From: an uncultured Succinivibrionaceae bacterium | Lineage (GTDB): Bacteria; Pseudomonadota; Gammaproteobacteria; Enterobacterales; Succinivibrionaceae | Reading direction: 5' to 3' | Length of the DNA stretch: 64,000 nt | Assembly: GCA_900539665.1 (NCBI GenBank) | Contig: UQCV01000001.1 | Coordinates: 1-64,000, forward strand | Part shown: positions 36,334 to 45,225 of the stretch, one piece after another | How positions within the stretch are numbered: position 1 is the first letter of the stretch | How the letters are laid out: each line of letters starts with the position of its first letter | The notes under the pieces: generated by a model | Told to the model about the DNA's origin: nothing | What the model saw: the letters and a program-made list of their open reading frames with translations, nothing else | Database searches by the model: none | Program-made: the position numbers and the translations under genes

Positions 36334-36357
36334 TAGGTGGTATTAAGTTTGTTGGTT

Positions 36358-36446
36358 GTGAACTACTCACCACCTAAAGAGGAAGGAGTCTTCTTGGAGA
36401 TTTTAGATAAATTGTGGCGTAAAACCCACACGCTTGCGTGTGGGAT
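36358..36446 (-). mobile_element. IS200/IS605-family right-end remnants, two stacked hairpins
   Basis: Positions 36370-36411 are identical to 9702-9743, and 36358-36382 to 9488-9512. On the minus strand the sequence reads ISKKTPSSLGGE then stop, the tail pattern of TnpB proteins at the element's right end. Next to it, 36425-36444 is a perfect 9-bp hairpin CCCACACGC/GCGTGTGGG whose minus strand reads PTRKRVGF, matching the pattern of the orphan hairpin at 8802-8821. No transposase gene is present. With the tldD terminator it fills most of the 357-base tldD-pspE spacer. Confidence 0.5.
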
Positions 36447-36577
36447 AAAAGTCGCTTTTTCTATGAAAGACTTTATTTCTACTACTTGGCATTAGCAAAG
36501 AATAAATATATAATCCGTTTTTCGGCAGTTGTTGTAATGTCTAATACCGCTAAGCCTTATCGGTAAACGGTTAGCTG

Positions 36578-36907
36578 TTATTTAAAAAAATTTTTAGCGT
36601 CTTCTAAACCACCAACATTAGTAACGTTTTTATAACCTGATTTATTAAGCTCTTCTAGAGCGATAGAAGCTCTACGCCCAGAACGACAGTACAAATAAAT
36701 ATGGTCTTCAGGGGTAATGTTAAGGGCTTTTACTCCTTCTACAATTTGGGAGTGTACGATATTTAGATGGCCAGGAATATGGTCAGTAGCGTATTCTTGA
36801 GGGGTTCTAACATCGATAATGTAATCTGCAGCCATGGCAAGTGTCGGGAATAAGGTTAACGCAAAAACTAAAGTAACGATTTTAATGATGTTGTTTTTTA
36901 GAGCCAT
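36578..36907 (-). CDS. Periplasmic single-domain rhodanese (PspE-like)
   Basis: This 109-residue protein has a signal peptide (residues 1-26, ending AMA-A) and one rhodanese domain with DVRTPQEYATDHIPGHLNI (about 32-50). The active-site loop CRSGRRA contains Cys74, so it should be catalytically competent in sulfur transfer. Size and export match E. coli PspE (104 residues). AAGGATG precedes the ATG. It stands alone, not in a psp operon, and its role in this organism is unknown. Confidence 0.8.
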   Translation of the reverse strand: MALKNNIIKIVTLVFALTLFPTLAMAADYIIDVRTPQEYATDHIPGHLNIVHSQIVEGVKALNITPEDHIYLYCRSGRRASIALEELNKSGYKNVTNVGGLEDAKNFFK

Positions 36908-37132
36908 GTGAGTTCATCCTTGAAAAATTAGATTTTGTGGAAAATTAAGGGGGTTTATGGCGCTTAACATAGTCGTTAAAGCGTTGTAAGGGAGCCAAAA
37001 AGGAATTTAAGTTTCTAACTAAAGTTCGAAAACATAAGGCTCTAGCGTTATAGAGTGAATGGTATAAACACCACACCCCGCTTATGATAAAGTATTTTAC
37101 AAGTCGGTGGTGTGATCTTAAGCGGTAAATTA

Positions 37133-37693
37133 TTATAGGTTAATATTTTGCTTAAGGTATTGAAAAAGTTCTTTGTAAGCGCGTTTTTCAATGGAATTGG
37201 TTTCAATTTCTTTTTTGGCTTTAGAAACTAAAGATCTGAGCTTTTGACGATCAAGATCAGTGTTAGTAGCAATGAGCTGATTGATAGCAGCGATGCCGCC
37301 AGCGACCAAATCATTACGGATGGTTTCTAAGCTATGGACCGTGGCGTTGCCAGCAACTTTAACCCCCGAAAGGGCTACTAGAGCTTCACGGTAGTTGTTG
37401 ATTTCTTCCTCGTCGCGTGAACGCAATAAAGCTTCCACATGCAAAACTTCTCTTCTCTGCTCTTCAGAGCGAGGTTTCATTTTGCGGGCGTTGCGACAAG
37501 CTTCACGAAGAGATTCATCGTCACCAAAGGGAATGCGCTCGAATTCTGATTCTGACAGCGCAATAATGCTTAAGCCGATATCTCTTAAGGCCCGAGCATC
37601 TCTTTTGCGAGAGCTTCGAGAGACCCAATTGTCTTCTTCCTCAGAAACTTTTTCAAAATTTGCGTTATCTTTTTGCATGATTATAGAATCCAT
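37133..37693 (-). CDS. darP: Ribosome maturation factor DarP (YjgA, DUF615)
   Basis: This 186-residue charged, helical protein has the DUF615 pattern SRSSRKRDARALRDIGLSI (about 25-43) and a C-terminal part with LRSLVSKAKKE. DarP assists late assembly of the 50S subunit. It is transcribed divergently from pmbA, the conserved yjgA-pmbA arrangement of gammaproteobacteria. The first ATG is used here; a second Met at residue 6 is an equally possible start. Confidence 0.88.
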   Translation of the reverse strand: MDSIIMQKDNANFEKVSEEEDNWVSRSSRKRDARALRDIGLSIIALSESEFERIPFGDDESLREACRNARKMKPRSEEQRREVLHVEALLRSRDEEEINNYREALVALSGVKVAGNATVHSLETIRNDLVAGGIAAINQLIATNTDLDRQKLRSLVSKAKKEIETNSIEKRAYKELFQYLKQNINL

Positions 37694-37759
37694 TAATAAA
37701 TATGGTGTATTCTAACACACAGTTAAAGATTATTTAAGTTTAGGTGCTTGGGTATTGTA

Positions 37760-39106
37760 ATGAAAGACCGGATCAATTCGGAAAGAAAGAAATTAGAAGG
37801 CTTAGCTTCACAGGTATTAGATATTTGTCGGCAAAAAGGGGCGGAGCAGTGTATTGTTAAGATCAATAAGGATACAGGTCTTACGGTTTCAAGTCATGAT
37901 TGCGCGCAAGAAGAAAAAGAATTTAATAAAAGCCGTGGTATTGCTATTACAGTTTTAAAAAACGGAAAAAAAGGTAATGCCTCTACTTCTGACATATCTT
38001 TAGATGCGATTAATAAGACCGCAGAAGCTGCTATTGAGTTTTCGGCTTATGCAGAAGTGGATCCTGCGATGGGTTTAGCCGATCCTGAATTAATGGTGCG
38101 CGAGGCTATAGATTTAGATCGTTGTTATCCAGAGGAACCTGATGCCGAAGTTGCGTTAAAGGAAGCTATTGCCTTAGATAAAATGTGTCAAGGTCGCGAC
38201 CCTCGAATCGCTCAAGTACGTAAAGCAGCTTACTCTAATCGTTATGGGATTTCTGTTTACGCTAATTCCCATGGGGTTCTACAAAGTGAACCATATTCTG
38301 TATTTGCTAAAAATGTTTTGTTAGTTAGTGAACATGAAAACAAGATGCATATGGGTGGGTCATTTAGTTATGGCTGTAAGAGTGATTTACTGTGGGATAA
38401 TGAACGAATCGCGAAAGATGCAGTTGAAGATGCTGTAGCTTTAGTTGGGGCGCGTAGTATTCCTACCGGTAACTATCCAGTGATCTTTAGACGTGAAGAA
38501 GCTACAGGTTTATTCATGCGCCTGTTAGGGGCAATCTCAGGCATGGCTCAATTTCACCATTCTACATTTTTAGATAATGCGCTAGGGCGTCAAGTGCTGC
38601 CTTCATTTATCGATGTTTGTGACCGCCCACTAATAAAGCAAGGTTTGTCTTCTCAATATTTTGATGAGGATGGCTTAAAAACAGGTGACATTTCGTATGT
38701 ATCTAGGGGCGTAGTGGAAAATTACCGTCTTTCAGTCTATTCCGCGCGTAAATTAGGTTTGAAACCCAATGGTACTAATTATGGTTCTTCCAATTTTGAA
38801 GTAATAGACCACAATGCGCCAAATTTAAGTTTCGATGATTTACTAGTAAAAATGGATCGTGGCTTTTTAGTGACCCAACTTATGGGGCAAGGGGTCAACG
38901 ATGTAACAGGTGATTATTCTCGTGGTGCATCCGGCTTTTGGGTTGAAAATGGCAAAATCCAATTTCCAGTGGAAGGAGTTACTATTGCCGGTAATCTAAA
39001 AGACATGCTCCGCAACATTGTTGCTGTGGGTGCGGATTATGATGAACGCTACACCATGAAAACCGGTTCTGTATTATTAGATAGTCAAAAAATAGCCGGG
39101 GCATAA
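37760..39106 (+). CDS. pmbA: Metalloprotease subunit TldE (PmbA)
   Basis: PmbA/TldE is the non-catalytic partner of TldD. The protein has 448 residues from the ATG at 37760; an in-frame TTG at 37748 is less likely. It lacks the HExxxH motif, as expected of TldE. It has the family segments GVVENYRLSVYSARKLGLK (about 312-330) and MGQGVNDVTGDYSRGASGFW (about 375-394). It is divergent from darP. glpX follows about 100 bases later. Confidence 0.93.
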   Translation: MKDRINSERKKLEGLASQVLDICRQKGAEQCIVKINKDTGLTVSSHDCAQEEKEFNKSRGIAITVLKNGKKGNASTSDISLDAINKTAEAAIEFSAYAEVDPAMGLADPELMVREAIDLDRCYPEEPDAEVALKEAIALDKMCQGRDPRIAQVRKAAYSNRYGISVYANSHGVLQSEPYSVFAKNVLLVSEHENKMHMGGSFSYGCKSDLLWDNERIAKDAVEDAVALVGARSIPTGNYPVIFRREEATGLFMRLLGAISGMAQFHHSTFLDNALGRQVLPSFIDVCDRPLIKQGLSSQYFDEDGLKTGDISYVSRGVVENYRLSVYSARKLGLKPNGTNYGSSNFEVIDHNAPNLSFDDLLVKMDRGFLVTQLMGQGVNDVTGDYSRGASGFWVENGKIQFPVEGVTIAGNLKDMLRNIVAVGADYDERYTMKTGSVLLDSQKIAGA

Positions 39107-39204
39107 ACAAACGCTTAAGCGGTGAAAGAATTAAGCAATTCATGGTTAAAAGTGCTAAAATTTGCAATGTTTTTAGCGCATATGGCAACAATAGGTTAAA
39201 AAAT

Positions 39205-40227
39205 ATGAACAGAGAACTATCACTCGAATTTTGTCGTGTAACAGAAGCAGCTGCATTAGCTGGTTATCATTGGCTTGGTCGTGGGGACAAAAATTCTGCG
39301 GATGAAGCTGCGGTGAAGGCAATGCGTTTCATGCTAAATGAAGTTAAGATCGACGGCGAAATCGTGATCGGCGAAGGTGAAATTGACGAAGCTCCAATGC
39401 TTTACATTGGGGAAAAAGTTGGTTGTGGTGGGACTCCTGTCGATATTGCAGTTGATCCTATTGATGGTACCCGTATGACTGCCATGGGGCAAGCAAATGC
39501 GGTAGCAGTTTTAGCGGCTTGCGATAAAGGTGGATTTTTAAAGGCACCTGACATGTACATGGAAAAGCTTATTGTTGGTGAAAATGCTAGAGGGGTAATC
39601 GATCTAAATGTTTCTTTGGAAGAAAACATTTATCGTATTGCTCGCGCAGTTGGTAAGGATATTTCTGACCTCGTTTGTGTAACTTTAGCTAAGCCAAGAC
39701 ATGAACAAGCTATCAAAAAAATGCAGGAAATGGGCCTTCATGTTTATGCTATTCCTGATGGCGACGTGGCTGCATCTGTTCTTACCTGTATGCCAGACAA
39801 CGATATCGATTTTCTATACTGTATCGGTGGGGCTCCTGAAGGGGTAGTGAGTGCAGCAGTAACTCGTGCGTTAAATGGTGATATGCAAGGCCGTCTTATT
39901 CCACGTGATATTGCTAAGGGCGATACTCCTGAAAACAAGAAATACGCGGAAGAAGAAATTGCCCGTTGCCAAAAGATGGGCATTGAGCCTATGAAGGTTC
40001 TTAAGCTAGAAGATATGGCTAAGACTGATAGCGTTATTATTTCAATCACTGGTATTACTAAGGGTGACCTCTTAGAAGGTATTACTCTTAAGGGAACTCA
40101 CGCTACCACAGAAACCCTCCTTATCAGAGGTAACTCAAAGACCATTAGAAGAATTAAGTCTCTTCATTCTTTGAAGGTTAAATCTCCAACTTTATACGAT
40201 ATGGTTTTTGGTAACAACAAGTCATAA
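39205..40227 (+). CDS. glpX: Fructose-1,6-bisphosphatase class II
   Basis: GlpX hydrolyses fructose 1,6-bisphosphate to fructose 6-phosphate in gluconeogenesis. The 340-residue protein (E. coli 336) starts MNRELSLEFCRVTEAAALAG. Metal and phosphate motifs are GEIVIGEGEIDEAPML (about 52-67) and VDPIDGTRMTAMGQ (about 85-98). The longer in-frame ATG at 39142 adds a non-conserved leader and was rejected. Codons in the gene lean towards AAG, AAC and GGT, suggesting good expression. It pairs logically with pckA further right. Confidence 0.95.
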   Translation: MNRELSLEFCRVTEAAALAGYHWLGRGDKNSADEAAVKAMRFMLNEVKIDGEIVIGEGEIDEAPMLYIGEKVGCGGTPVDIAVDPIDGTRMTAMGQANAVAVLAACDKGGFLKAPDMYMEKLIVGENARGVIDLNVSLEENIYRIARAVGKDISDLVCVTLAKPRHEQAIKKMQEMGLHVYAIPDGDVAASVLTCMPDNDIDFLYCIGGAPEGVVSAAVTRALNGDMQGRLIPRDIAKGDTPENKKYAEEEIARCQKMGIEPMKVLKLEDMAKTDSVIISITGITKGDLLEGITLKGTHATTETLLIRGNSKTIRRIKSLHSLKVKSPTLYDMVFGNNKS

Positions 40228-40284
40228 CAGCAAAATAAGAAGAAGTTTTATGTAAAAACCTTTGGACTTAAGATTAAAATGAAT

Positions 40285-40314
40285 AAAAAGGTCGCTATGT
40301 AGCGACTTTTTTAT
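40285..40314 (+). terminator. Rho-independent terminator after glpX
   Basis: Stem GTCGCTA (40291-40297) / TAGCGAC (40300-40306), flanked by AAAAAG and TTTTTT, so pairing extends outward and the T-tract is long. Confidence 0.88.
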
Positions 40315-40402
40315 TTTGGTGAGGGGAATTCGAACTCTAATTTTGGTAGCCTATCTAAGTTCATTCGGAATAACTTAAATGGTAACTTGAATTAAGGTCA
40401 AT

Positions 40403-40438
40403 AAAAAAGGACTATGATTAGCCAGTTATCATAGTTCC
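40403..40438 (-). terminator. Candidate terminator of panM
   Basis: Stem ACTATGAT (40411-40418) / ATCATAGT (40428-40435). The A-run at 40403-40408 gives a T-tract on the minus strand, right for ending the minus-strand gene at 40516-40908. Confidence 0.65.
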
Positions 40439-40515
40439 AACTGTAAGTTAAATTTTACCTGAAGAGTAACTTTTACAAGTAGAGCTTACAGAGTTTTTTT
40501 AAAACTAGTTAGCAG

Positions 40516-40908
40516 TTATTCTTCACTAAATTCATAAATATTGTTATCAGCTTCGTCTTTTTGGAAACCTTGCATTTCTAAGAAGTAAATAATGCCATCG
40601 ATTTCCTCTTGCGGAAAACGAGCGGTGTTAATGATGGTTTTTTCAAAACCTTCTTCTTCTACAAAGTGGCAAGTTTCTTCAATTAGGTATTTGCCAACCC
40701 CACGACGTCTAGTAATATCGCGGACCTTCAAAAAAACAATCTCATTATCATGGGTTACGGCGAGCCCAACTACACCATCGTTGAATACGGCGATATGAAC
40801 ATCTCCCATAGCTTTTAAATCCTTAAAAGAGAGGGGAGTAATAAGTTTTTTAAGGCTGTGATTCCACAATGCTTTTGGTTCTTGATTGTGGAAAATTGTA
40901 AGTCTCAT
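40516..40908 (-). CDS. panM: PanD maturation factor PanM/PanZ (GNAT family)
   Basis: This 130-residue GNAT-fold protein (E. coli PanZ 127) has FLKVRDITRRRGVGKYLIEE (about 59-78), the acetyl-CoA-binding loop, which aligns closely with the VREVTRRRGVGQYLLEE of E. coli PanZ. PanM senses acetyl-CoA or CoA and triggers self-cleavage of aspartate decarboxylase PanD, hence beta-alanine and pantothenate synthesis. The N-terminus MRLTIFHNQEPK also fits. It is a lone gene; panD is not in the window. Confidence 0.75.
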   Translation of the reverse strand: MRLTIFHNQEPKALWNHSLKKLITPLSFKDLKAMGDVHIAVFNDGVVGLAVTHDNEIVFLKVRDITRRRGVGKYLIEETCHFVEEEGFEKTIINTARFPQEEIDGIIYFLEMQGFQKDEADNNIYEFSEE

Positions 40909-41008
40909 TGATGTTTTCTTTAACCTTCGGGTTTGTTAATTTCAAAGAAATGACAGAGTTTAATATAACAGATTTTAGTGTTAATTGCATGTGAACATTA
41001 GTGTATCA

Positions 41009-42280
41009 TTAACGTTTGCCTAGCCATCTTTTAGGATCGACCGGGATCCCTTCATAGCGGATTTCAAAGTAAAGTGAATTTGTTTTAAGATTCCCGCTAT
41101 TGCCAACGACTGCAATGGCGTCCCCTTTATGCACAGAATTGCCAGAGTAGATTTTTAGCTTTTGATTATTCCCGTAAAGAGAGAGATAACCACGTCCATG
41201 ATCTATAACGACAATATTGCCAAGACCGTTTAACCAACCGGAGTAAATACAATCACCATCGGCAATAGACACAACTGTTTTGCCAGCGGGGGCGGAGATA
41301 ACTAATCCTTTCCAGGTAACTTCACCACTGCGTCTTTCCCCAAATGAATGAATAACGCTTCCGTGTACTGGCCATGGTAAAACCCCGTGTAACCGCTGCA
41401 GACCAAGGGCTGCAACTGTTTGGTGAGTTGAAGATGACTGAGTATGCCGGGTTTTGGCACTAGCTTTAGCCTGAAGTTTAGCTTTTTGTCTTTGTTCAGC
41501 CTCGCGTTTACGTTTGGCTGTTAATTCTTTTTGCTTTTGGGACAGCTCATTTTCGAGTTGTTTTAGTGCAACGGCAGTTTCTTCAAGCTGTTTCTTTTCT
41601 TTATCGATGGTATCTTTTAAGTCTTTGACCGTGTTTTGTTGCTCAATTTTTTCATTGATTAAAGTTTGTTTTAGGTCGTTGTAATGAGTTTTTAGGTTGG
41701 CTAATTCTTCTTTCTTAACTGCAAGTTGCTCGTCTTTTTTTTGCAACTCTTTACGTTGTTTGGAGATATCTTGAATTAAGTTGTAGCGTTTCTGAGCTAG
41801 GTACTTAGTGTAGGTTAAATAACGGTCATTAATGCCGGGGTCTTCGTTGTTTAAAATTATTTTAACGGAGGAATTGTGCCCTAGCATAAAGGATTTTCTT
41901 AGAAGTTCATTTAATTGATCTTCTTGGGTTTTAAGGGCTGATAATAATTCTTCACGTTCGTCGTTTAGTTGTTCAGCTTCAGTGAGTAAAACAGCAGTTT
42001 TTTTCTCAATCACACTCATATTGCGATCAAGATTGCGAATTTTATGGGCACGTCTTTTTTGTTCTGATTCTAACTGTTTTAAATTGGATTCGTGTGATTT
42101 GATAACTAAATGTTGATTTGTAATACTTTGTTTTAGTTTTTGCTGATTTGGGGTATTGGCTTTGGCGTTAGAGAAGAGTAAACACAAGAAAAAAAGCACT
42201 AGAGTAAGCAAACCCTGCGTCCATAGCGGACGCAGGGAGAAAAGTCGAGAATTACTGAATTTTAGTAAACCTGACTTCAT
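41009..42280 (-). CDS. envC: Murein hydrolase activator EnvC
   Basis: This 423-residue exported protein has a membrane or signal segment (about 23-41), a long coiled coil (about 45-270) and a C-terminal LytM domain (about 300-423). The LytM metal ligands are degenerate: HSFGERR keeps the first His but has Glu rather than the usual Asp, and the HxH motif is SLYFEIR. It is therefore a regulator, as EnvC is, activating AmiA/AmiB amidases at the division site via FtsEX. It lies 7 bases after gpmI on the same strand, the E. coli gpmM-envC order. Confidence 0.9.
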   Translation of the reverse strand: MKSGLLKFSNSRLFSLRPLWTQGLLTLVLFFLCLLFSNAKANTPNQQKLKQSITNQHLVIKSHESNLKQLESEQKRRAHKIRNLDRNMSVIEKKTAVLLTEAEQLNDEREELLSALKTQEDQLNELLRKSFMLGHNSSVKIILNNEDPGINDRYLTYTKYLAQKRYNLIQDISKQRKELQKKDEQLAVKKEELANLKTHYNDLKQTLINEKIEQQNTVKDLKDTIDKEKKQLEETAVALKQLENELSQKQKELTAKRKREAEQRQKAKLQAKASAKTRHTQSSSTHQTVAALGLQRLHGVLPWPVHGSVIHSFGERRSGEVTWKGLVISAPAGKTVVSIADGDCIYSGWLNGLGNIVVIDHGRGYLSLYGNNQKLKIYSGNSVHKGDAIAVVGNSGNLKTNSLYFEIRYEGIPVDPKRWLGKR

Positions 42281-42287
42281 TTAAGGA

Positions 42288-43814
42288 TTACTTAACCTTA
42301 AATAATACCTTCCCGGTCATTTCAGCAGGGATATCCATGCCAATGAGGGAAAGAATGGTTGGAGCTAAATCAGAAAGCTTGCCACCTGAAACAGCTTCCG
42401 CCTGTCTACCAAAGTAGATAAGAGGAACTGGGAGGTTGGTGTGAGCAGTGTAAGCAACACCAGTGGTAAGATCCTTCATACGTTCAGCGTTACCGTGGTC
42501 AGCGGTGATGAGGCATTCGCCACCAACTTTCTTAAGAGAGTCAGTAACGCGGCCGATACATTCATCAACAGCTTCACAAGCCTTAACTGCAGCTTCATAA
42601 ACGCCAGTGTGACCAACCATGTCGCCGTTAGGGTAGTTACAGATGATCACATCATACTTGCAGCTTTCGATAGCAGCGCAAAGCTTATCAGTAAGTTCTT
42701 TAGAGCTCATTTCAGGCTGTAAATCGTAGGTCTTAACCTTAGGGCTGTTAACCAAAATACGGTCTTCACCAGGGAACTGATTTTCTACACCACCGTTGAA
42801 GAAGAATGTAACGTGAGCGTATTTTTCAGTTTCAGAGATACGAAGCTGAGTCTTGTTATGGGAAGACAACCATTCGCCAAGGGTGTTTTTGAGATCTGAA
42901 GGAGGGAAGGCGCAAGCTGCTTTAATATCAGTTGCATATTCAGTGAGCATAACGAAGTTGATTGCAGGTCTTACCTTGCGGGTGAAACCGGTGAAATCAT
43001 CGTTAGCAAATGAACGAGAAATCTGACGAGCACGGTCTGCACGGAAGTTCATGAAAATAAGCGCATCGCCATCTTCCATTTTAACTGGTTCGCCAATTAC
43101 GGAAGCCTGGATGAATTCGTCGTTTTCGTCACGAGCATATGCTGCGTTAAGAGCATCAGTTGCGCAAGCAAATGGAGCAAACTGAGTAGAAGCCTGAGTG
43201 AGAAGGTCGTAAGCTTGTTCAACACGATCCCATCTGTTGTCACGGTCCATGGCATAGTAACGGCCAATCATTGAAGCGAAACGGCCAGTGCCTAACTTCT
43301 TGAAGAGGGCTTCGAATTTGTCGATTGAACCTTGAGCGCTACGAGGTGGAACGTCACGGCCATCAGTGAATGCATGGAAGTAGGCCTTTGATACATTCTT
43401 GCGAGCTAAAAGTTCAAACATAGCTACGATCTGATCTTCATGGCTGTGTACGCCTCCTGGAGACATAAGACCCATTACGTGAACAGCCTTACCAGCAGCG
43501 TTTGCAGTATCGATAGCTTTGCAAAGAGCTTCGTTAGAGAAGAAGTCACCATCAGCGATAGACTTGGTGATACGGGTAAGGTCCTGATAAACAACGCGAC
43601 CAGCACCGATATTGGTGTGACCAACTTCAGAGTTGCCCATCTGGCCATCAGGGAGGCCTACAGCAAGCCCAGAAGCTTCGATAAGGGTGTGAGCGTAATG
43701 AGCTGTTAAGTTGTCAAGGTTAGGAGTCTTTGCATTGGCAACAGCGTTGAATTCTTTGACGGGATTGTATCCCCAACCGTCCATGATAATCAGGGCAAAA
43801 GGTTTTTTGGCCAT
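42288..43814 (-). CDS. gpmI: 2,3-bisphosphoglycerate-independent phosphoglycerate mutase
   Basis: GpmI interconverts 3- and 2-phosphoglycerate using two manganese ions. The 508-residue protein has the phosphorylated Ser62 in GQMGNSEVGH, the N-terminal metal site LIIMDGWGYNP, and the C-terminal ITADHGNAERM and TAHTNLPVPLI metal motifs. The first part of an operon with envC. Codon choice is biased (AAG, AAC, GGT), as in other highly expressed genes here. Confidence 0.96.
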   Translation of the reverse strand: MAKKPFALIIMDGWGYNPVKEFNAVANAKTPNLDNLTAHYAHTLIEASGLAVGLPDGQMGNSEVGHTNIGAGRVVYQDLTRITKSIADGDFFSNEALCKAIDTANAAGKAVHVMGLMSPGGVHSHEDQIVAMFELLARKNVSKAYFHAFTDGRDVPPRSAQGSIDKFEALFKKLGTGRFASMIGRYYAMDRDNRWDRVEQAYDLLTQASTQFAPFACATDALNAAYARDENDEFIQASVIGEPVKMEDGDALIFMNFRADRARQISRSFANDDFTGFTRKVRPAINFVMLTEYATDIKAACAFPPSDLKNTLGEWLSSHNKTQLRISETEKYAHVTFFFNGGVENQFPGEDRILVNSPKVKTYDLQPEMSSKELTDKLCAAIESCKYDVIICNYPNGDMVGHTGVYEAAVKACEAVDECIGRVTDSLKKVGGECLITADHGNAERMKDLTTGVAYTAHTNLPVPLIYFGRQAEAVSGGKLSDLAPTILSLIGMDIPAEMTGKVLFKVK

Positions 43815-44109
43815 GTTTATATAATTCCTGTAAAAAGTGAATAAGTTTACCTTTCTATTTTACACCATTTTTGGGCAGAGAGTAAGAGATGGCTATAGCC
43901 CAAATGAAACTAAAATGAGAGGCGAAACTGTGGTTTTATTGGGTGATGGATGGGTGTTTTTACGAAAGAACAACAGAAATTGGCTGTTCTTATGCTATTA
44001 TTAATCAAATGTTTTAAAGATTAAATCAAACCTTGATCTTTAATACTTAAAATTTTGTGTGCACAAATGGTCTAGCCGGCTAATAAATTTAGGGAAATTT
44101 AGACACAAT

Positions 44110-44562
44110 ATGGAAAATTTTGACTTTTATACTGAAGTAGTCACTTTTTTTACTAACCACCAAATAGCTTCAATTGTTTTTGTGGTATTAGTTCTTTATC
44201 TTGTTTGGATTCAAATCACCATTTGGAAAAATGGTATCAAATCAGTAGATGTCGGTATGGCCTCTATGCTTTGTAACCACTCTGGCTATGGTTTGCTTGA
44301 TGTTCGCCTTAAAGCTGATTATGCAGCTGGACATCTAAGCGGTGCTTATGAAGTAAGCGTAGATGATTTTAAGGCTGGTAACTTTGGGGTGGCTTCTAAA
44401 TTTGCTGATAAAGGCGTTGTTATTATCGGTAAAGACCTTGACGACCCTGTGGCTTATAATGCGGCTTGCCTTTTGAAAAAGGCAGGTTACAAGAATCCTG
44501 TAATCCTAAAGGGTGGTATGGTTGACTGGGTCGGCCGTGGACTTCCTGTGGTTAAAAAGTAA
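44110..44562 (+). CDS. yibN: Membrane-anchored rhodanese-like protein YibN, catalytic Cys absent
   Basis: This 150-residue protein has an N-terminal membrane helix (about 16-36) and a cytoplasmic rhodanese domain with GLLDVRLKADYAAGHLSGAY (about 74-93). The loop that normally holds CxxxxR reads VVIIGKDLDDP, without the catalytic Cys, so it should not transfer sulfur. The start at 44110 follows AGGGA; the longer ATG at 44059 adds a non-conserved leader. In E. coli the order is gpmM-yibN-grxC-secB-gpsA. grxC is missing here. The gene is divergent from gpmI. Confidence 0.82.
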   Translation: MENFDFYTEVVTFFTNHQIASIVFVVLVLYLVWIQITIWKNGIKSVDVGMASMLCNHSGYGLLDVRLKADYAAGHLSGAYEVSVDDFKAGNFGVASKFADKGVVIIGKDLDDPVAYNAACLLKKAGYKNPVILKGGMVDWVGRGLPVVKK

Positions 44563-44720
44563 TCACTAAGAGGCTGTGAATACACTTTGTTTTAACAATT
44601 GTTAGGTAAAGTTATGATCTGCCCGTCATATTCATAAGTTTTTTTTGGTGATTTACTTTGATTCTGTAATAATCAAAGGGATTTTATTTTATTTATTACT
44701 AATTTTGAGGACTGACAGCA

Positions 44721-45200
44721 ATGGCTGAAGAACAGAACAATCAGGCCGCCAATTCGGCTTTTGAAATTTTACGTATTTACAACAAAGATATTTCTCTCGA
44801 AACTCCTAATGCACCGGAAATTTTCAGAAACGAATGGAAACCAGAAGTTAAGCTTGATCTTGATACCCGTAGCAAAGCTGTCGACAATGGGGTGTACGAA
44901 GTAGTTCTTCGTCTTACCGTTACTGCAAAGCTTGAAGACAAGGTTGCATTCCTTTGTGAAGTTAACCAGGCTGGTCTTTTCCAGATTTCTAACTTCCCTG
45001 AACAAGCTCTTGATCATATGCTCAATGCTTTTATTCCTAACATTCTTTACCCATACGCTAGAGAAAACATTTCTAGTCTCGTAGTAAAGGCTTCATTCCC
45101 ACCTCTTAACTTAGCTCCAATTAACTTTGAAGCTATCTATATTCAGAAGAAGCAGCAGGAACAACAGGCTGCAGCAAAAGATGCTGAAGCAAAGGCTTAA
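44721..45200 (+). CDS. secB: Protein-export chaperone SecB
   Basis: SecB keeps preproteins unfolded for delivery to SecA. The 159-residue protein has normal length, with FEILRIYNKDISLETPNAPE (about 13-32), the GLFQISNF-like core and NILYPYARENISSLVVKASF (about 110-129), with conserved PPLNLAPINFEAIY near the end. TGAGGA precedes the ATG. It is followed 25 bases later by gpsA. Confidence 0.96.
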   Translation: MAEEQNNQAANSAFEILRIYNKDISLETPNAPEIFRNEWKPEVKLDLDTRSKAVDNGVYEVVLRLTVTAKLEDKVAFLCEVNQAGLFQISNFPEQALDHMLNAFIPNILYPYARENISSLVVKASFPPLNLAPINFEAIYIQKKQQEQQAAAKDAEAKA

Positions 45201-45225
45201 TTAGCAATTTTGGAACAGAAGTAGA

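Noticed and set aside
37068..37113. Inverted repeat ACACCAC/GTGGTGT after darP as terminator
   Set aside because: The loop is over 30 bases and no T-tract follows on the minus strand; too weak to call.
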